The notes under the pieces are model-generated. The model was not told the origin of the DNA. It was given only the letters and a program-made list of their open reading frames with translations, and ran no database searches. This document shows positions 1 to 8,131 of a stretch of 35,570 nt of DNA, in pieces. Position 1 is the stretch's first letter. Each line of letters opens with the position of its first letter. The stretch spans positions 1-35,570 of the forward strand of contig JAFTSU010000029.1 of assembly GCA_017467105.1 (NCBI GenBank), given 5' to 3'. The translations under genes were made by a program, and so were the position numbers. The DNA comes from Clostridia bacterium (GTDB lineage Bacteria; Bacillota; Clostridia; Oscillospirales; CAG-272).

Positions 1-120
1 AAACAAAAAGAACCTTTCTGGACATTGAGTTATGCCGATGATTGCTTATCCTGGAATGACGAAGCACAAACGCGCAAACTATATGAAGAGGCATTCTCTT
101 TTCATCGTCAGAAAAAATGA
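1..120 (+). CDS. 3' end of an unknown protein (partial)
   Basis: The first 40 codons are open in frame 1 and end at a TGA at 118-120. They read as a charged, soluble protein tail (ending AFSFHRQKK). A strong intrinsic terminator begins 34 bases after the stop, which supports a real gene end here. The start lies outside the window and I do not recognise the family. The overlapping frame starting at 32 runs through the terminator and is rejected. Confidence 0.5.
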   Translation, partial: KQKEPFWTLSYADDCLSWNDEAQTRKLYEEAFSFHRQKK

Positions 121-153
121 ACTGTATACACCTTTTTACTGTTCTTTCGTAAC

Positions 154-192
154 AAAAACGCATCTTTGTTTTGTGACAAAGGTGCGTTTTTT
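154..192 (+). terminator. Intrinsic terminator after the partial first gene
   Basis: A 15-bp stem (154-168 with 177-191, one G-U pair) closes an 8-nt loop and ends in a T run. It sits 34 bases after the stop at 120. Confidence 0.8.
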
Positions 193-508
193 GATGATGT
201 TTTCCTGCGGCAAATGGTGTTGACTATGCCAATGATGACAGCTTTGTCTAATGATGTGTGACTGCGTTGCTTTCAAAAAATATATCGGAGACGGGTTGCA
301 AATCGTAGCCTGCCGTTTGTATTATTTTCCTGCAGATGCAAATTATTACGCTCTAGAATAAATCGTCTGAAGTATCGCTTCGCTGTGTTTGATTACGTGT
401 CGAGAGTTTGTTTTCTCTCAAAGGAACATACATTCAAAGGCAAATCCTCGAGAGGGAACATAAATATGAGCGGAATGTAAAATAAATTTATATATTTTTT
501 CATAAATG
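193..508. other. Non-coding stretch, nothing recognised
   Basis: About 315 bases between the first terminator and the promoter of the DUF5685 gene. I see no convincing open frame with a ribosome binding site on either strand, no tRNA-like fold and no tandem repeat. The mixed composition could be decayed coding DNA, but nothing identifies it. Confidence 0.4.
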
Positions 509-539
509 TTAACAAAAAGCTCTCGAAGTATGATATAAT
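509..539 (+). promoter_or_regulatory. Sigma-A-type promoter of the DUF5685 cluster
   Basis: TTAACA (509-514), a 19-nt spacer and TATAAT (534-539) with an upstream TG giving an extended -10 box. Transcription would start near 546, so the in-frame GTG at 556 lies almost at the transcript end. This favours the ATG at 613. Confidence 0.55.
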
Positions 540-612
540 ATAAGTTAAGAAAAAAGTGACGGCTCGCCGAAGAAGCGGTTTTCGCCCGGACGGGTCGGTA
601 GGGGGTGAAGAT

Positions 613-1494
613 ATGTTCGGCTACGTAAAGCCAAAGAAAAGCGAGCTTTTGGTCAAGGAATACGAGTTCTATCGCGCCACCTATTGCGGAATCTGCAGAG
701 CGATGAAGCATCACACGGGTAGCCTCTCACGAGTCACGCTCAGCTATGACAGCGTCTTTTTGGCTCTCGTAAGAATGCTGTATATATCTCCCGATACCAT
801 ATCCGCGCATAAGCACCGTTGCATAGCTCACCCACTCAGTCTGAAGCCGATGCTTGAGGGAAACGAGGCGTTAGGCTACGTTGCCCGAGCATTCGCCATT
901 CTTACTTATTACAAGCTGCAGGATGATTTAAGTGACGAAAAACCGTCAAGACGTGTTGCCATTTCTGCTCTTTCGCCTATAGTGAGCCACGCAAAGTGCA
1001 GGGCGGGGGAGGATGAGCTTGCTGAATTCGTCAAAGATAAGCTTGACCGCATTACCGACCTTGAGCGATCGTCTCACCCGGGCGTTGATGAGCCTGCAAC
1101 TCTGTTTGGTGAGCTGCTCGGTGAGATTTTTGCACACGGGCTCGATGAAAAGGATAAAACAGCGCCCTATTACGTGGGATATCACCTAGGCAGATTTATC
1201 TACGCGGCTGATGCGGCGGAGGATTACGGAAAGGATCTGAAGAGCGGAAGCTACAACCCTTACGTTATCTCCTACGGAGGCGCTCCGCTTACGAGAGAAA
1301 ATAAGGAAACCATCAAGTGCGCCCTTCTTCTTGAATGTAAAAGGCTGGAGTCGGCGGTAAACCTTCTTCCGTTTGGCGATCTCGCCACTATCGAGAACAT
1401 AATTTCAAACGTAATATATCTTGGACTTCCCGAGCGCATCAGATTTCTCGATGAGGATAACTCGGCGCCTCAAGTAGAATCAGAAAAATTATAA
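613..1494 (+). CDS. DUF5685 family protein
   Basis: The 293-residue product begins MFGYVKPKKSELLVKEYEFY and carries the CGIC pair at residues 25-28. I recognise this N-terminus as the Clostridia family DUF5685, whose function is unknown. It is mostly helical and soluble, with no signal peptide. The ATG at 613 follows a GGGGGTG ribosome binding site. A longer reading from GTG 556 adds 19 Arg- and Gly-rich residues that look like translated leader. It is followed 21 bases later by a J-domain gene and then a membrane protein, all on the same strand and probably one operon. The C-x-x-C pair suggests metal binding or redox chemistry, which is inference. Confidence 0.75.
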   Translation: MFGYVKPKKSELLVKEYEFYRATYCGICRAMKHHTGSLSRVTLSYDSVFLALVRMLYISPDTISAHKHRCIAHPLSLKPMLEGNEALGYVARAFAILTYYKLQDDLSDEKPSRRVAISALSPIVSHAKCRAGEDELAEFVKDKLDRITDLERSSHPGVDEPATLFGELLGEIFAHGLDEKDKTAPYYVGYHLGRFIYAADAAEDYGKDLKSGSYNPYVISYGGAPLTRENKETIKCALLLECKRLESAVNLLPFGDLATIENIISNVIYLGLPERIRFLDEDNSAPQVESEKL

Positions 1495-1515
1495 TCCAAA
1501 AATGAGGTAACAGAA

Positions 1516-2133
1516 TTGAAAGACCCTTATTCCATACTTGGAGTATCTCCTTCGGCAACGGATGAGGAGATCAAAACCGCATATCGAAATCTCGCCCGTA
1601 AATATCACCCGGATAACTACGGCGACGACAATCCCCTGAAGGATCTTGCAAACGAAAAGATGCAGGAGATAAACACCGCGTACGACGAGATCCAGCGTAT
1701 GCGTTCAGGCAGCTCATCGGGAGGCTCTTATTCATACACGGGTAGCACCTCGGGCGTTTATTACGAGATAAGAACGCTGATAAATCAGAGGCGCTTCAAT
1801 GAGGCGGGCAAGCGGCTTTCTGCCATCCCGGACGTTGACAGGAGCGCGGAATGGCATTATCTGAACTCCGTGATTTTGGTTCAGAGAGGCTACGTAAACG
1901 ACGCTATGCGTGAACTTGAGATGGCGTGCAATATGGATCCCTCAAATATGGAGTACCAGCGCGCAAAGGAGATGTTCAATACATCCTCCCGCGGCTACGG
2001 CAGCACCTATTACGGCGGCGGTACGTATCACCGTCGCTCAACGGAGAACGATGCCTGCGATTGCTGCATGAATCTTATGTGTCTTGACTGTCTGTGCGAA
2101 TGCATGGGCGGTGATCTTATACGCTGCATATAA
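1516..2133 (+). CDS. J-domain (DnaJ-like) protein with Cys-rich tail
   Basis: A 205-residue protein with an N-terminal J domain (residues 1-65) including the HPD motif at 31-33, which in this family stimulates DnaK ATPase. It lacks the G/F zinc-finger layout of full DnaJ. Residues 75-165 look like a TPR-type helical region ([20 protein letters not shown]). Residues 170-205 are Gly/Tyr-rich and then carry at least seven cysteines ([16 protein letters not shown]). The start is TTG at 1516, preceded by ATGAGGTAA; no ATG fits because the J domain begins at once. It is probably co-transcribed with the DUF5685 gene. A specialised co-chaperone is likely; its client is unknown. Confidence 0.85.
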   Translation: MKDPYSILGVSPSATDEEIKTAYRNLARKYHPDNYGDDNPLKDLANEKMQEINTAYDEIQRMRSGSSSGGSYSYTGSTSGVYYEIRTLINQRRFNEAGKRLSAIPDVDRSAEWHYLNSVILVQRGYVNDAMRELEMACNMDPSNMEYQRAKEMFNTSSRGYGSTYYGGGTYHRRSTENDACDCCMNLMCLDCLCECMGGDLIRCI

Positions 2134-2141
2134 CCGAAAAG

Positions 2142-2666
2142 ATGAAAAACACTAAAAAATTAGCTATATCGGCAATGGCTGTGGCGCTCGGAACGGTTAT
2201 TATGAGCATTGGCGCTATGATAGACGTTATGGATCTTACTCTTTCCGCCGTTGCTTCACTGCTGGTTGTGCTGATATATATTGAGATAGGCTCGCCGTAC
2301 ACGTGGCTTGTGTGGCTTGCAACATCTCTTGCCACGGCTATAACGTACTTCGGTAGCGCGGTATGGGTGGAGTATTTGCTAGTTTTCGGTATCTATCCGC
2401 TGCTAAAGGCGTATATAGAGAGACTTCCGAGATGGTCCTGGATTCCCATCAAGCTTCTCTTTGTAAATGCTATGTCGTTTGCGCTTTTTACCCTGTGCCA
2501 GTTCGTTCTGGGAATACCGTTTTTAGAGGCAGAGAGCGATATTATGCTGGTCGCCACGTTTGTTCTTATCAACGTCGCCTTCATAGTTTACGATAGCTTT
2601 ATATCCGTTATGGTCAGACTCTATATTTTGAAATGGCGCAAACGCTTTGAACGGCTTTTTAAATAA
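2142..2666 (+). CDS. Small multi-pass membrane protein, unknown function
   Basis: A 174-residue very hydrophobic protein with about five predicted membrane segments and a short basic N-terminus (MKNTKKLAISAMAVALG). That start resembles the substrate-binding S components of ECF vitamin transporters, but I see no diagnostic motif and would not assign that role. It begins 8 bases after the J-domain gene, so it is almost certainly in the same operon. The ribosome binding site is weak (GAAAAG), consistent with translational coupling. C-terminal residues are basic (KWRKRFERLFK), suggesting a cytoplasmic tail. Confidence 0.7.
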   Translation: MKNTKKLAISAMAVALGTVIMSIGAMIDVMDLTLSAVASLLVVLIYIEIGSPYTWLVWLATSLATAITYFGSAVWVEYLLVFGIYPLLKAYIERLPRWSWIPIKLLFVNAMSFALFTLCQFVLGIPFLEAESDIMLVATFVLINVAFIVYDSFISVMVRLYILKWRKRFERLFK

Positions 2667-2754
2667 TCTCTCTACATTGTACGGTAAGATTTTTGTACAT
2701 TTTTGATTGAAAATTAAATTCTAAAAGTAAAAAAAGTAAAGTTTGGTATACAAA

Positions 2755-4080
2755 ATGACTAAAATTGGCTTTATTTCACTCGGATGCTCCAAGAACCTTG
2801 TAGATACCGAGGTTATGCTCTATAATCTTCACTCCGCCGGATACGAGATAACTCCGAACGAGGAGGAGGCAGAAATAATAGTAATAAACACCTGCGGCTT
2901 TATCGAGAGCGCAAAGCAGGAATCTATAGAGAATATTCTTGACGCCGAGGAGCTGAAGAAGTGGGGCAAGTGCCGTCACATCATAGCTACCGGATGCCTT
3001 GTGGAAAGATACAAGGACGAGGTTATGGAGCTGCTCCCGGAGGTCGATGCGGTTCTCGGTGTTGGAAGTCTCGCTGATATTGCGGAGGCTGCCGATGCTG
3101 TTATGCGCGGGGAGAAATATTCATCCTTCAGAGATAAAGAGACCTGTAAGCTTGGCGGTGACAGAATAGTGACCACGGAGCCTCATACAGCCTACCTGAA
3201 GATCGCGGAGGGCTGTGACAACAAATGTACTTATTGTGCGATCCCTCTGATACGTGGCAGACTTCGCAGCCGTCCCATAGAGGACATCGTAAAGGAGGCA
3301 CAGGACCTTGAGTCTATGGGAGTTAAGGAGATTAACCTTATCGCTCAGGATACAACAAGATACGGTCTTGATCTATACGGTGAGTATAGTCTTGCTCGCC
3401 TTGTGCGCGCTATCACAGACGGCACGGACATTCCTTGGATAAGGCTTCTTTATTGCTATCCCGACAAGATCACGGATGAACTTGTGGAGGAGCTTCGTGA
3501 TAATCCCAGATTGCTCAAATATATGGATATTCCCGTTCAACATATTTCCGACTCAGTTTTGCGCCGTATGAACCGACACGGTGACGGAGCGACTATTCGT
3601 TCGGCCATCAAGCGTCTTCGCGATAACGTTCCCGGTCTTACTCTCAGGACAACCGCTATGGTTGGTTTCCCGGGTGAGAGTGATGAGGATTTCACGGAGC
3701 TTTGCGAGTTTGTCAAAGAGATCGGTTTTGACAGATTTGGCGCGTTCACGTTTTCAAGCGAGGAGGGAACAGCCGCCGCTGAGCTTGACGGTCAGATAGA
3801 CGAGCAAATTAAACAGGACAGATACGATATCCTTATGCAGACACAGCTCCTTATCACCGAGGAGAAGAACGAGGAGAAGATAGGCATAACCGTCAGAGTT
3901 CTTTGCGACGGATACGATACGGTAGCGGAGATCTACTACGGCAGATCTGAGGCAGACGCGCCTGACGTTGACGGAAGAGTATACTTTAAATCTAAGCGCA
4001 GGATCAATCCGGGCGCCTTCGTAGACGTTAAAATCACAGAAGCTCTTGACTATGATCTTGTGGGTGAGGTTTTGGTTTGA
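2755..4080 (+). CDS. rimO: Ribosomal protein S12 methylthiotransferase RimO
   Basis: A 441-residue radical SAM enzyme that, in the characterised family, adds a methylthio group to a conserved aspartate of ribosomal protein S12. The N-terminal UPF0004 domain has the three cluster cysteines C11, C47 and C81. The radical SAM motif CxxxCxxC is at C154, C158 and C161 (AEGCDNKCTYCAIP), and the C-terminal ~65 residues form a TRAM domain. The RGRLRSRP stretch after the motif and the overall length favour RimO over MiaB. ATG 2755 is chosen because the protein then starts at the family N-terminus (MTKIGFISLGCSKN); the ribosome binding site is poor. pgsA follows after 66 bases. Confidence 0.93.
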   Translation: MTKIGFISLGCSKNLVDTEVMLYNLHSAGYEITPNEEEAEIIVINTCGFIESAKQESIENILDAEELKKWGKCRHIIATGCLVERYKDEVMELLPEVDAVLGVGSLADIAEAADAVMRGEKYSSFRDKETCKLGGDRIVTTEPHTAYLKIAEGCDNKCTYCAIPLIRGRLRSRPIEDIVKEAQDLESMGVKEINLIAQDTTRYGLDLYGEYSLARLVRAITDGTDIPWIRLLYCYPDKITDELVEELRDNPRLLKYMDIPVQHISDSVLRRMNRHGDGATIRSAIKRLRDNVPGLTLRTTAMVGFPGESDEDFTELCEFVKEIGFDRFGAFTFSSEEGTAAAELDGQIDEQIKQDRYDILMQTQLLITEEKNEEKIGITVRVLCDGYDTVAEIYYGRSEADAPDVDGRVYFKSKRRINPGAFVDVKITEALDYDLVGEVLV

Positions 4081-4091
4081 TTTTTCACTTA

Positions 4092-4116
4092 AGTCCTACC
4101 CCGTGTAGATTTTTTG
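4092..4116 (+). repeat. Recurrent CCCGTGT motif, copy after rimO
   Basis: Just after the rimO stop the sequence reads AGTCCTACCCCGTGTAGA followed by six Ts. A near-identical string follows murC (13743-13766), and related forms follow mgtE and the CaCA gene. On its own this copy has no matching right arm, so it is not an ordinary hairpin terminator. Confidence 0.4.
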
Positions 4117-4146
4117 CTAATAATTACTCATATCAAGGAGAAAAAT

Positions 4147-4743
4147 ATGAAAGGCTCACTTAATATTCCAAATACTCTTTCCATTATCAGAGTAATGCTT
4201 GTGCCCGTTTTCGTCGCTACGCTTCTCTTTATGCGTGACGTTGAGGTATGGGGCTTGATAGTTCCCGCGATAGTTTACGTGCTTACGGGACTTACCGATA
4301 TGCTTGACGGCAAAATAGCGAGAAAATACAATCTCGTTACCGACTTTGGCAAGTTTATAGACCCCCTTGCCGACAAGTTTATGGTCCTCTCGTCTATGAT
4401 CGCTATACTCGTTTGGATGATCATTCGCGGTGAGACCACTCTGGCTCTCGTCTTCGTGTGGGTCGTTCTCGTCATTCTTCTCAGAGAGCTTGGAGTTACC
4501 AGCCTCCGCCTTGTGGTTGCGGGTAAATCGGGTATAGTGGTTGCCGCGAGTATGCTGGGCAAGATCAAGACGGTATCCCAGATGGTTGGCACGGTTGCTC
4601 TTATCATAGAGCCTCTTATTCCCGTATTCGCGGAAAATCATATTCTTTCTTACTTCTTCATGGCGGTAATGGCGTTCACTACGATTTTCTCGGGTATTGA
4701 TTATCTGAAGGCGTATCTTCCTCATATAGACTCAAATAAGTAA
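4147..4743 (+). CDS. pgsA: CDP-diacylglycerol--glycerol-3-phosphate 3-phosphatidyltransferase
   Basis: A 198-residue integral membrane enzyme of the CDP-alcohol phosphatidyltransferase family, making phosphatidylglycerophosphate for phosphatidylglycerol synthesis. The diagnostic motif is complete: D51, D54-G, A58-R, G68, D72 and D76 (DMLDGKIARK then GKFIDPLAD). About five to six membrane helices follow the usual family pattern. The ATG at 4147 has AAGGAG six bases upstream; the longer frame from 4114 has none. It sits behind rimO, a frequent order in Clostridia, and ends at a bidirectional terminator shared with the TetR gene. Confidence 0.9.
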   Translation: MKGSLNIPNTLSIIRVMLVPVFVATLLFMRDVEVWGLIVPAIVYVLTGLTDMLDGKIARKYNLVTDFGKFIDPLADKFMVLSSMIAILVWMIIRGETTLALVFVWVVLVILLRELGVTSLRLVVAGKSGIVVAASMLGKIKTVSQMVGTVALIIEPLIPVFAENHILSYFFMAVMAFTTIFSGIDYLKAYLPHIDSNK

Positions 4744-4792
4744 CGCTCCGTATACGGTAAATTGGATTGATCAGCGATTGCTTTGTGAACAG

Positions 4793-4825
4793 AGAAAACG
4801 CAGAGAATGATTCTCTGCGTTTTCT
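4793..4825. terminator. Bidirectional terminator between pgsA and the TetR gene
   Basis: A perfect 15-bp stem (4793-4807 with 4811-4825) with a 3-nt loop, between convergent genes. AAAA and TTTT tracts in the arms allow termination in both directions. Confidence 0.85.
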
Positions 4826-4858
4826 GCTTTATTGAATTGCCGCTCATATCGTATAGGA

Positions 4859-5431
4859 TTATGAGATACACCTGCGGACTATGGCTCCGACCTCGTCTGC
4901 AAGTGCCTCGGGGGACTTGTCCTTTCCATTCTTTAGCCAGGTGTATATAGCGTTGGTTACGCCGCCTACGAGCATACAGGACAGCACCTCCGGGGAGGCG
5001 TTTATGCGCAGTCCTGCGGCAACACTCACCTTAATTCTATCATAGGTATCAACGTAATTTTGCTCCGAGAGGATGTTCATAACCACGGATATCAGCGGAC
5101 TCCGCATAACGTGGTCTATCTCCTTCTCGTGACGCATAATGAAGGCTATGACCTGCTTGGCGTACATTACGTAGTATTCCGGCGTATCGTCAGGCTTTCC
5201 GGATTTCCAAATTATGTTATCAAACTTTGAGCGTAATCCACGTGTGAATGATGCGATATAGTCAAATTTATCATTGAAGTGCTTGTAGAAGGTGGTGCGG
5301 CGAACGCCCGCCCTCTCGCACAGCTCGTTCACGGTAATATCCTCTAAGCTCTTTTCCTTCAGAAGCGACATAAAAGCCTCTGATATAGCTTTTTTTGTTT
5401 TTCGTACTCTGAGGTCCTCTTTGACAGCCAT
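4859..5431 (-). CDS. TetR/AcrR family transcriptional regulator
   Basis: A 190-residue repressor-type protein. Residues 10-55 form the TetR DNA-binding domain, with helix-turn-helix residues near 33-52 (VNELCERAGVRRTTFYKHF). The rest is the helical ligand and dimer domain, resembling the C-terminal domain seen in DhaS-type regulators. It is divergent from pgk across a 213-bp gap that holds a promoter for each gene, so pgk is one possible target, but autoregulation alone is equally possible. Ligand unknown. The ribosome binding site (AAAGTGAT) is modest. Confidence 0.85.
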   Translation of the reverse strand: MAVKEDLRVRKTKKAISEAFMSLLKEKSLEDITVNELCERAGVRRTTFYKHFNDKFDYIASFTRGLRSKFDNIIWKSGKPDDTPEYYVMYAKQVIAFIMRHEKEIDHVMRSPLISVVMNILSEQNYVDTYDRIKVSVAAGLRINASPEVLSCMLVGGVTNAIYTWLKNGKDKSPEALADEVGAIVRRCIS

Positions 5432-5502
5432 TTTAGTATCACTTTCTGAATTGATGTGAAAACATTTCTCCGACCGCTATTCTGTCGGGCGTATTGTACA
5501 GT

Positions 5503-5531
5503 ATTTTAGCACTTATTAAAGAAAATGTCAA
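5503..5531 (-). promoter_or_regulatory. Promoter of the TetR gene
   Basis: On the minus strand: TTGACA (5531-5526), a 17-nt spacer and TAAAAT (5508-5503). The leader to the ATG at 5431 is about 65 nt and contains a short CCGAC/GTCGG inverted repeat near 5471-5488 that could be an operator. Confidence 0.7.
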
Positions 5532-5576
5532 GTAAAAAAAGCAAACAGAAAATTGTTAAAAAATAAACAATATCTA

Positions 5577-5603
5577 TTGACTATAATAAAAAACTGTGAT
5601 AAT
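5577..5603 (+). promoter_or_regulatory. pgk: Promoter of pgk
   Basis: TTGACT at 5577-5582 with GATAAT at 5598-5603 (15-nt spacer, TG extended -10) or TAATAT at 5600-5605 (17-nt spacer). It is followed by AAAGGAG just before the pgk ATG. Confidence 0.6.
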
Positions 5604-5644
5604 ATATAAGGGATGTAAAAATATAATAATTAAAGGAGAAAAAA

Positions 5645-6961
5645 ATGGCAACTTACAACAAGAAAAACATTGAGGACGTAGCCGTAGCAGGCAAAACCGT
5701 TCTGGTTCGTTGCGACTTCAACGTTCCTATGAAGGATGGCGTTATCACCTCTGATAAGAGAATAGTAGAGGCTCTCCCCACAGTTAAGTATCTTCTTTCA
5801 AACGGCGCAAAGGTTATTCTTTGCTCTCATATGGGTAAGCCCCACAACATCTTCACAGAGGGCTTCGGTCTTACCAAGAAGGAGAAGAAGGCAGTAGAGA
5901 AGCTTCCCGAGTCCGAGCAGGCAGCAGCTAAGGCAGAGTATCTCTCCAAGGCTGTAGCATCCGATAAGAAAAAGCTCACGCTTAAGCCCGTATGCGACAG
6001 AATAAACGAGCTTCTCGGTGAGAATAAGGTTACCTTCGCATCCGATATTATCGGACCTGATGCTAAGGCTAAGGTTGCCGCTCTCAAGGCAGGCGAGGCA
6101 GTTCTCCTTGAAAATACAAGATTCGACGCAAGAGAAGAGAAGAACGGCGCAGACTTCGCTAAGGAGCTTGCATCTTATGCAGATCTCTTCGTTAACGATG
6201 CCTTCGGCGCAGCACACAGAGCTCACGCGTCCACTGCAGGCGTTGCGGATTATATTCCCGCAGTATGCGGTTACCTTATCGAGAAGGAGATCTCTGTAAT
6301 GGGCAAGGCTCTTCAGAATCCCGAGCGTCCCTTCGTTGCTATCCTCGGTGGCGCTAAGGTTGCAGATAAGCTTAACGTTATAGATAATCTTCTCACCAAG
6401 GTTGACACCCTCATCATCGGTGGCGGTATGGCGTTTACCTTTGCGGCTGCAAAGGGTCTGTGCGTAGGCAAGTCCCTGCTTGACGAGACCAAGCTCGACT
6501 ATTGCCGCGATATGATGAAGAAGGCAGAGGAGAAGGGCGTAAAGCTTCTTCTTCCCATAGACAACGCTATAGCTGACAGCTTCCCCAACCCCATCGACGG
6601 TCCTATTGACGTAGAGTACGTTGACAGCGATAAGATCCCCGAGGATAAGGAGGGCCTTGATATAGGTCCCAAGACCGCTAAGCTCTTCGCTGACGCTGTT
6701 CTCTCCGCAAAGACTGTTATATGGAACGGTCCTATGGGCGTATTCGAGAATCCCACTCTTGCTAAGGGTACCGTAGCAGTGGCAGAGGCTCTTGCATCCA
6801 GCTCCGCGATCACCATTGTTGGCGGTGGCGACAGCGCGGCAGCTTGCGAGCAGCTTGGCTTCGCACCCCGTATCACTCACATCTCTACAGGCGGCGGCGC
6901 ATCTCTCGAATTCCTTGAGGGTAAGGATCTTCCCGGCGTTTCCTGCCTCCTTGACAAGTAA
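5645..6961 (+). CDS. pgk: Phosphoglycerate kinase
   Basis: A 438-residue cytoplasmic glycolytic enzyme transferring phosphate from 1,3-bisphosphoglycerate to ADP. Family motifs: RCDFNVP at 22-28, SHMGKP at 61-66, ENTRF at 156-160, the HRAHAST substrate loop at 191-197, [14 protein letters not shown], and the nucleotide-binding GGGDSAAA and [13 protein letters not shown] near the end. It is about 40 residues longer than usual. The excess is one Lys/Ala/Glu-rich insertion at residues ~67-109, between the first substrate loop and LTLKPV, which looks like a helical surface excursion. AAAGGAG precedes the ATG. Codon choice is strongly biased, as expected of an abundant protein. tpiA follows after a repeat-filled gap. 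Confidence 0.97.
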   Translation: MATYNKKNIEDVAVAGKTVLVRCDFNVPMKDGVITSDKRIVEALPTVKYLLSNGAKVILCSHMGKPHNIFTEGFGLTKKEKKAVEKLPESEQAAAKAEYLSKAVASDKKKLTLKPVCDRINELLGENKVTFASDIIGPDAKAKVAALKAGEAVLLENTRFDAREEKNGADFAKELASYADLFVNDAFGAAHRAHASTAGVADYIPAVCGYLIEKEISVMGKALQNPERPFVAILGGAKVADKLNVIDNLLTKVDTLIIGGGMAFTFAAAKGLCVGKSLLDETKLDYCRDMMKKAEEKGVKLLLPIDNAIADSFPNPIDGPIDVEYVDSDKIPEDKEGLDIGPKTAKLFADAVLSAKTVIWNGPMGVFENPTLAKGTVAVAEALASSSAITIVGGGDSAAACEQLGFAPRITHISTGGGASLEFLEGKDLPGVSCLLDK

Positions 6962-6969
6962 TTTTTGGT

Positions 6970-7213
6970 GATAACCGCCGATCTTTACCGATCTCGCCGT
7001 AGGTTTCTACGGCTTCGGGTAAAGTTCGACGCTTCTCCCACAAAAATGCAAAAAGGCGATAACCGCCGATCTTTACCGATCTCGCCGTAGGCTTCTACGG
7101 TTTCGGGTAAAGTTCGACGCTTCTCCCACAAAAATGCAAAAAGGCGATAACCGCCGATCTTTACCGATCTCGCCGTAGGTTTCTACGGATTCGGGTAAAG
7201 TTCGACGCTTCTT
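6970..7213. repeat. Three tandem 88-bp structured repeats between pgk and tpiA
   Basis: Copies begin at 6970, 7058 and 7146, an exact 88-bp period. Copies 1 and 2 are identical except at two positions; copy 3 breaks off after about 67 bases. Each contains a nested hairpin: in copy 1, TTTACC (6984-6989) pairs with GGTAAA (7018-7023), and inside it CCGTAG (6997-7002) pairs with CTACGG (7007-7012) around a 4-nt loop. Both between-copy differences fall in the tetraloop or the internal loop, so the stems are untouched. It is not CRISPR, because the intervening 21 bases are also identical. No open frame with a ribosome binding site explains it. It may be a dispersed palindromic element, an RNA-stabilising or attenuating block, or a small RNA. 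Confidence 0.85.
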
Positions 7214-7303
7214 CAAACAAAACATTAAATACAACAAATACTTTAAATTTTGGCAAATCTTACGGGGTTTGCCAAAATTAAATATTAGAATAAGGAAAGA
7301 AAA

Positions 7304-8062
7304 ATGAGAAGAACAGTAATTGCAGGCAACTGGAAGATGAATATGACACCTTCCGAGACCAAGAAATTTATATCCGAGCTTGCTCCAATGGTAGAGGGGA
7401 TGGATAAGTGCGATATCGTACTGTGCGTTCCTGCCATAGATATCTCCGCGGCAGTTGAGGCGGCAAAGGGAACAAATATTAAAATAGGCGCAGAGAACGT
7501 GCATTTCAAGGAGTCCGGCGCATATACGGGCGAGATCTCCGCAAAAATGCTCGTCGAGGCAGGCGTGGATTACGTAGTTATTGGACATTCCGAGCGCAGA
7601 CAGTATTTCGGTGAGACGGATAAGACTGTAAACCTTCGTACTCTCGCTGCTCTTAACGCAGGTCTTAAGGCTATAGTTTGCGTAGGTGAAACCCTGGAGG
7701 AGCGCGAGCTTGGCTACACCGAAACGCTTCTTAAGTTCCAGACTAAGATGGCGCTTACCAACGTTACCGCGGAGCAGCTTAAGAACGTTATTATCGCATA
7801 CGAGCCCGTATGGGCAATCGGTACAGGAGTGACCGCTACCGCTGATCAGGCAGACGAGGGTAACGGCTTTGTACGCGCAGCTGTAGCAGAGGCTTACGGC
7901 GCTGAGGCGGCAGAGGCTATAACCGTTCAGTACGGCGGCTCTATGAACGACGGCAACGCAGGAGAGCTTCTCTCTAAGGTTAACGTTGACGGCGGTCTTA
8001 TAGGCGGCGCGTCTCTTAAGACGGATAAGTTCACCGCTATAGTTAAGGCTGCGAACGCGTAA
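7304..8062 (+). CDS. tpiA: Triosephosphate isomerase
   Basis: A 252-residue TIM-barrel enzyme interconverting dihydroxyacetone phosphate and glyceraldehyde 3-phosphate. All catalytic parts are visible: N9 and K11 in GNWKMN, H95 in IGHSERR, E167 in AYEPVWAIGTG (the mobile loop), and the phosphate-binding GGS near residue 214. Length is normal. AAGGAAAG precedes the ATG. It follows pgk on the same strand 342 bases away. Whether it is read from the pgk promoter through the repeat block or from its own promoter is unclear; no good -35/-10 pair stands out. A strong terminator closes it. Confidence 0.97.
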   Translation: MRRTVIAGNWKMNMTPSETKKFISELAPMVEGMDKCDIVLCVPAIDISAAVEAAKGTNIKIGAENVHFKESGAYTGEISAKMLVEAGVDYVVIGHSERRQYFGETDKTVNLRTLAALNAGLKAIVCVGETLEERELGYTETLLKFQTKMALTNVTAEQLKNVIIAYEPVWAIGTGVTATADQADEGNGFVRAAVAEAYGAEAAEAITVQYGGSMNDGNAGELLSKVNVDGGLIGGASLKTDKFTAIVKAANA

Positions 8063-8085
8063 TAATTCAACCGAATATACACTTA

Positions 8086-8131
8086 CCGACTCAGGTATAA
8101 AGCAAATGCCTATACCTGAGTCGGTTTTTCG
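8086..8131 (+). terminator. Intrinsic terminator after tpiA
   Basis: A 14-bp perfect stem (8086-8099 with 8111-8124), 11-nt loop and T-rich tail, 24 bases after the tpiA stop. Confidence 0.9.

Noticed and set aside
556-612. Longer DUF5685 protein starting at GTG 556
   Set aside because: It starts about 10 bases from the predicted transcript end, lacks a ribosome binding site, and the ATG at 613 has a strong one and matches the family N-terminus.
4156-4725. Minus-strand open frame (189 codons) opposite pgsA
   Set aside because: Antisense to a complete pgsA motif set, with a low-complexity His/Asn/Arg product and no ribosome binding site.
5798-6880. Long minus-strand open frame (360 codons) opposite pgk
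   Set aside because: It is antisense to a complete pgk with strong codon bias, has no ribosome binding site and its translation has no recognisable domain. It arises from biased codon use.
6970-7213. The 88-bp repeats as a CRISPR array
   Set aside because: The intervening sequence is the same in each copy, repeats are too long and no cas gene is present.
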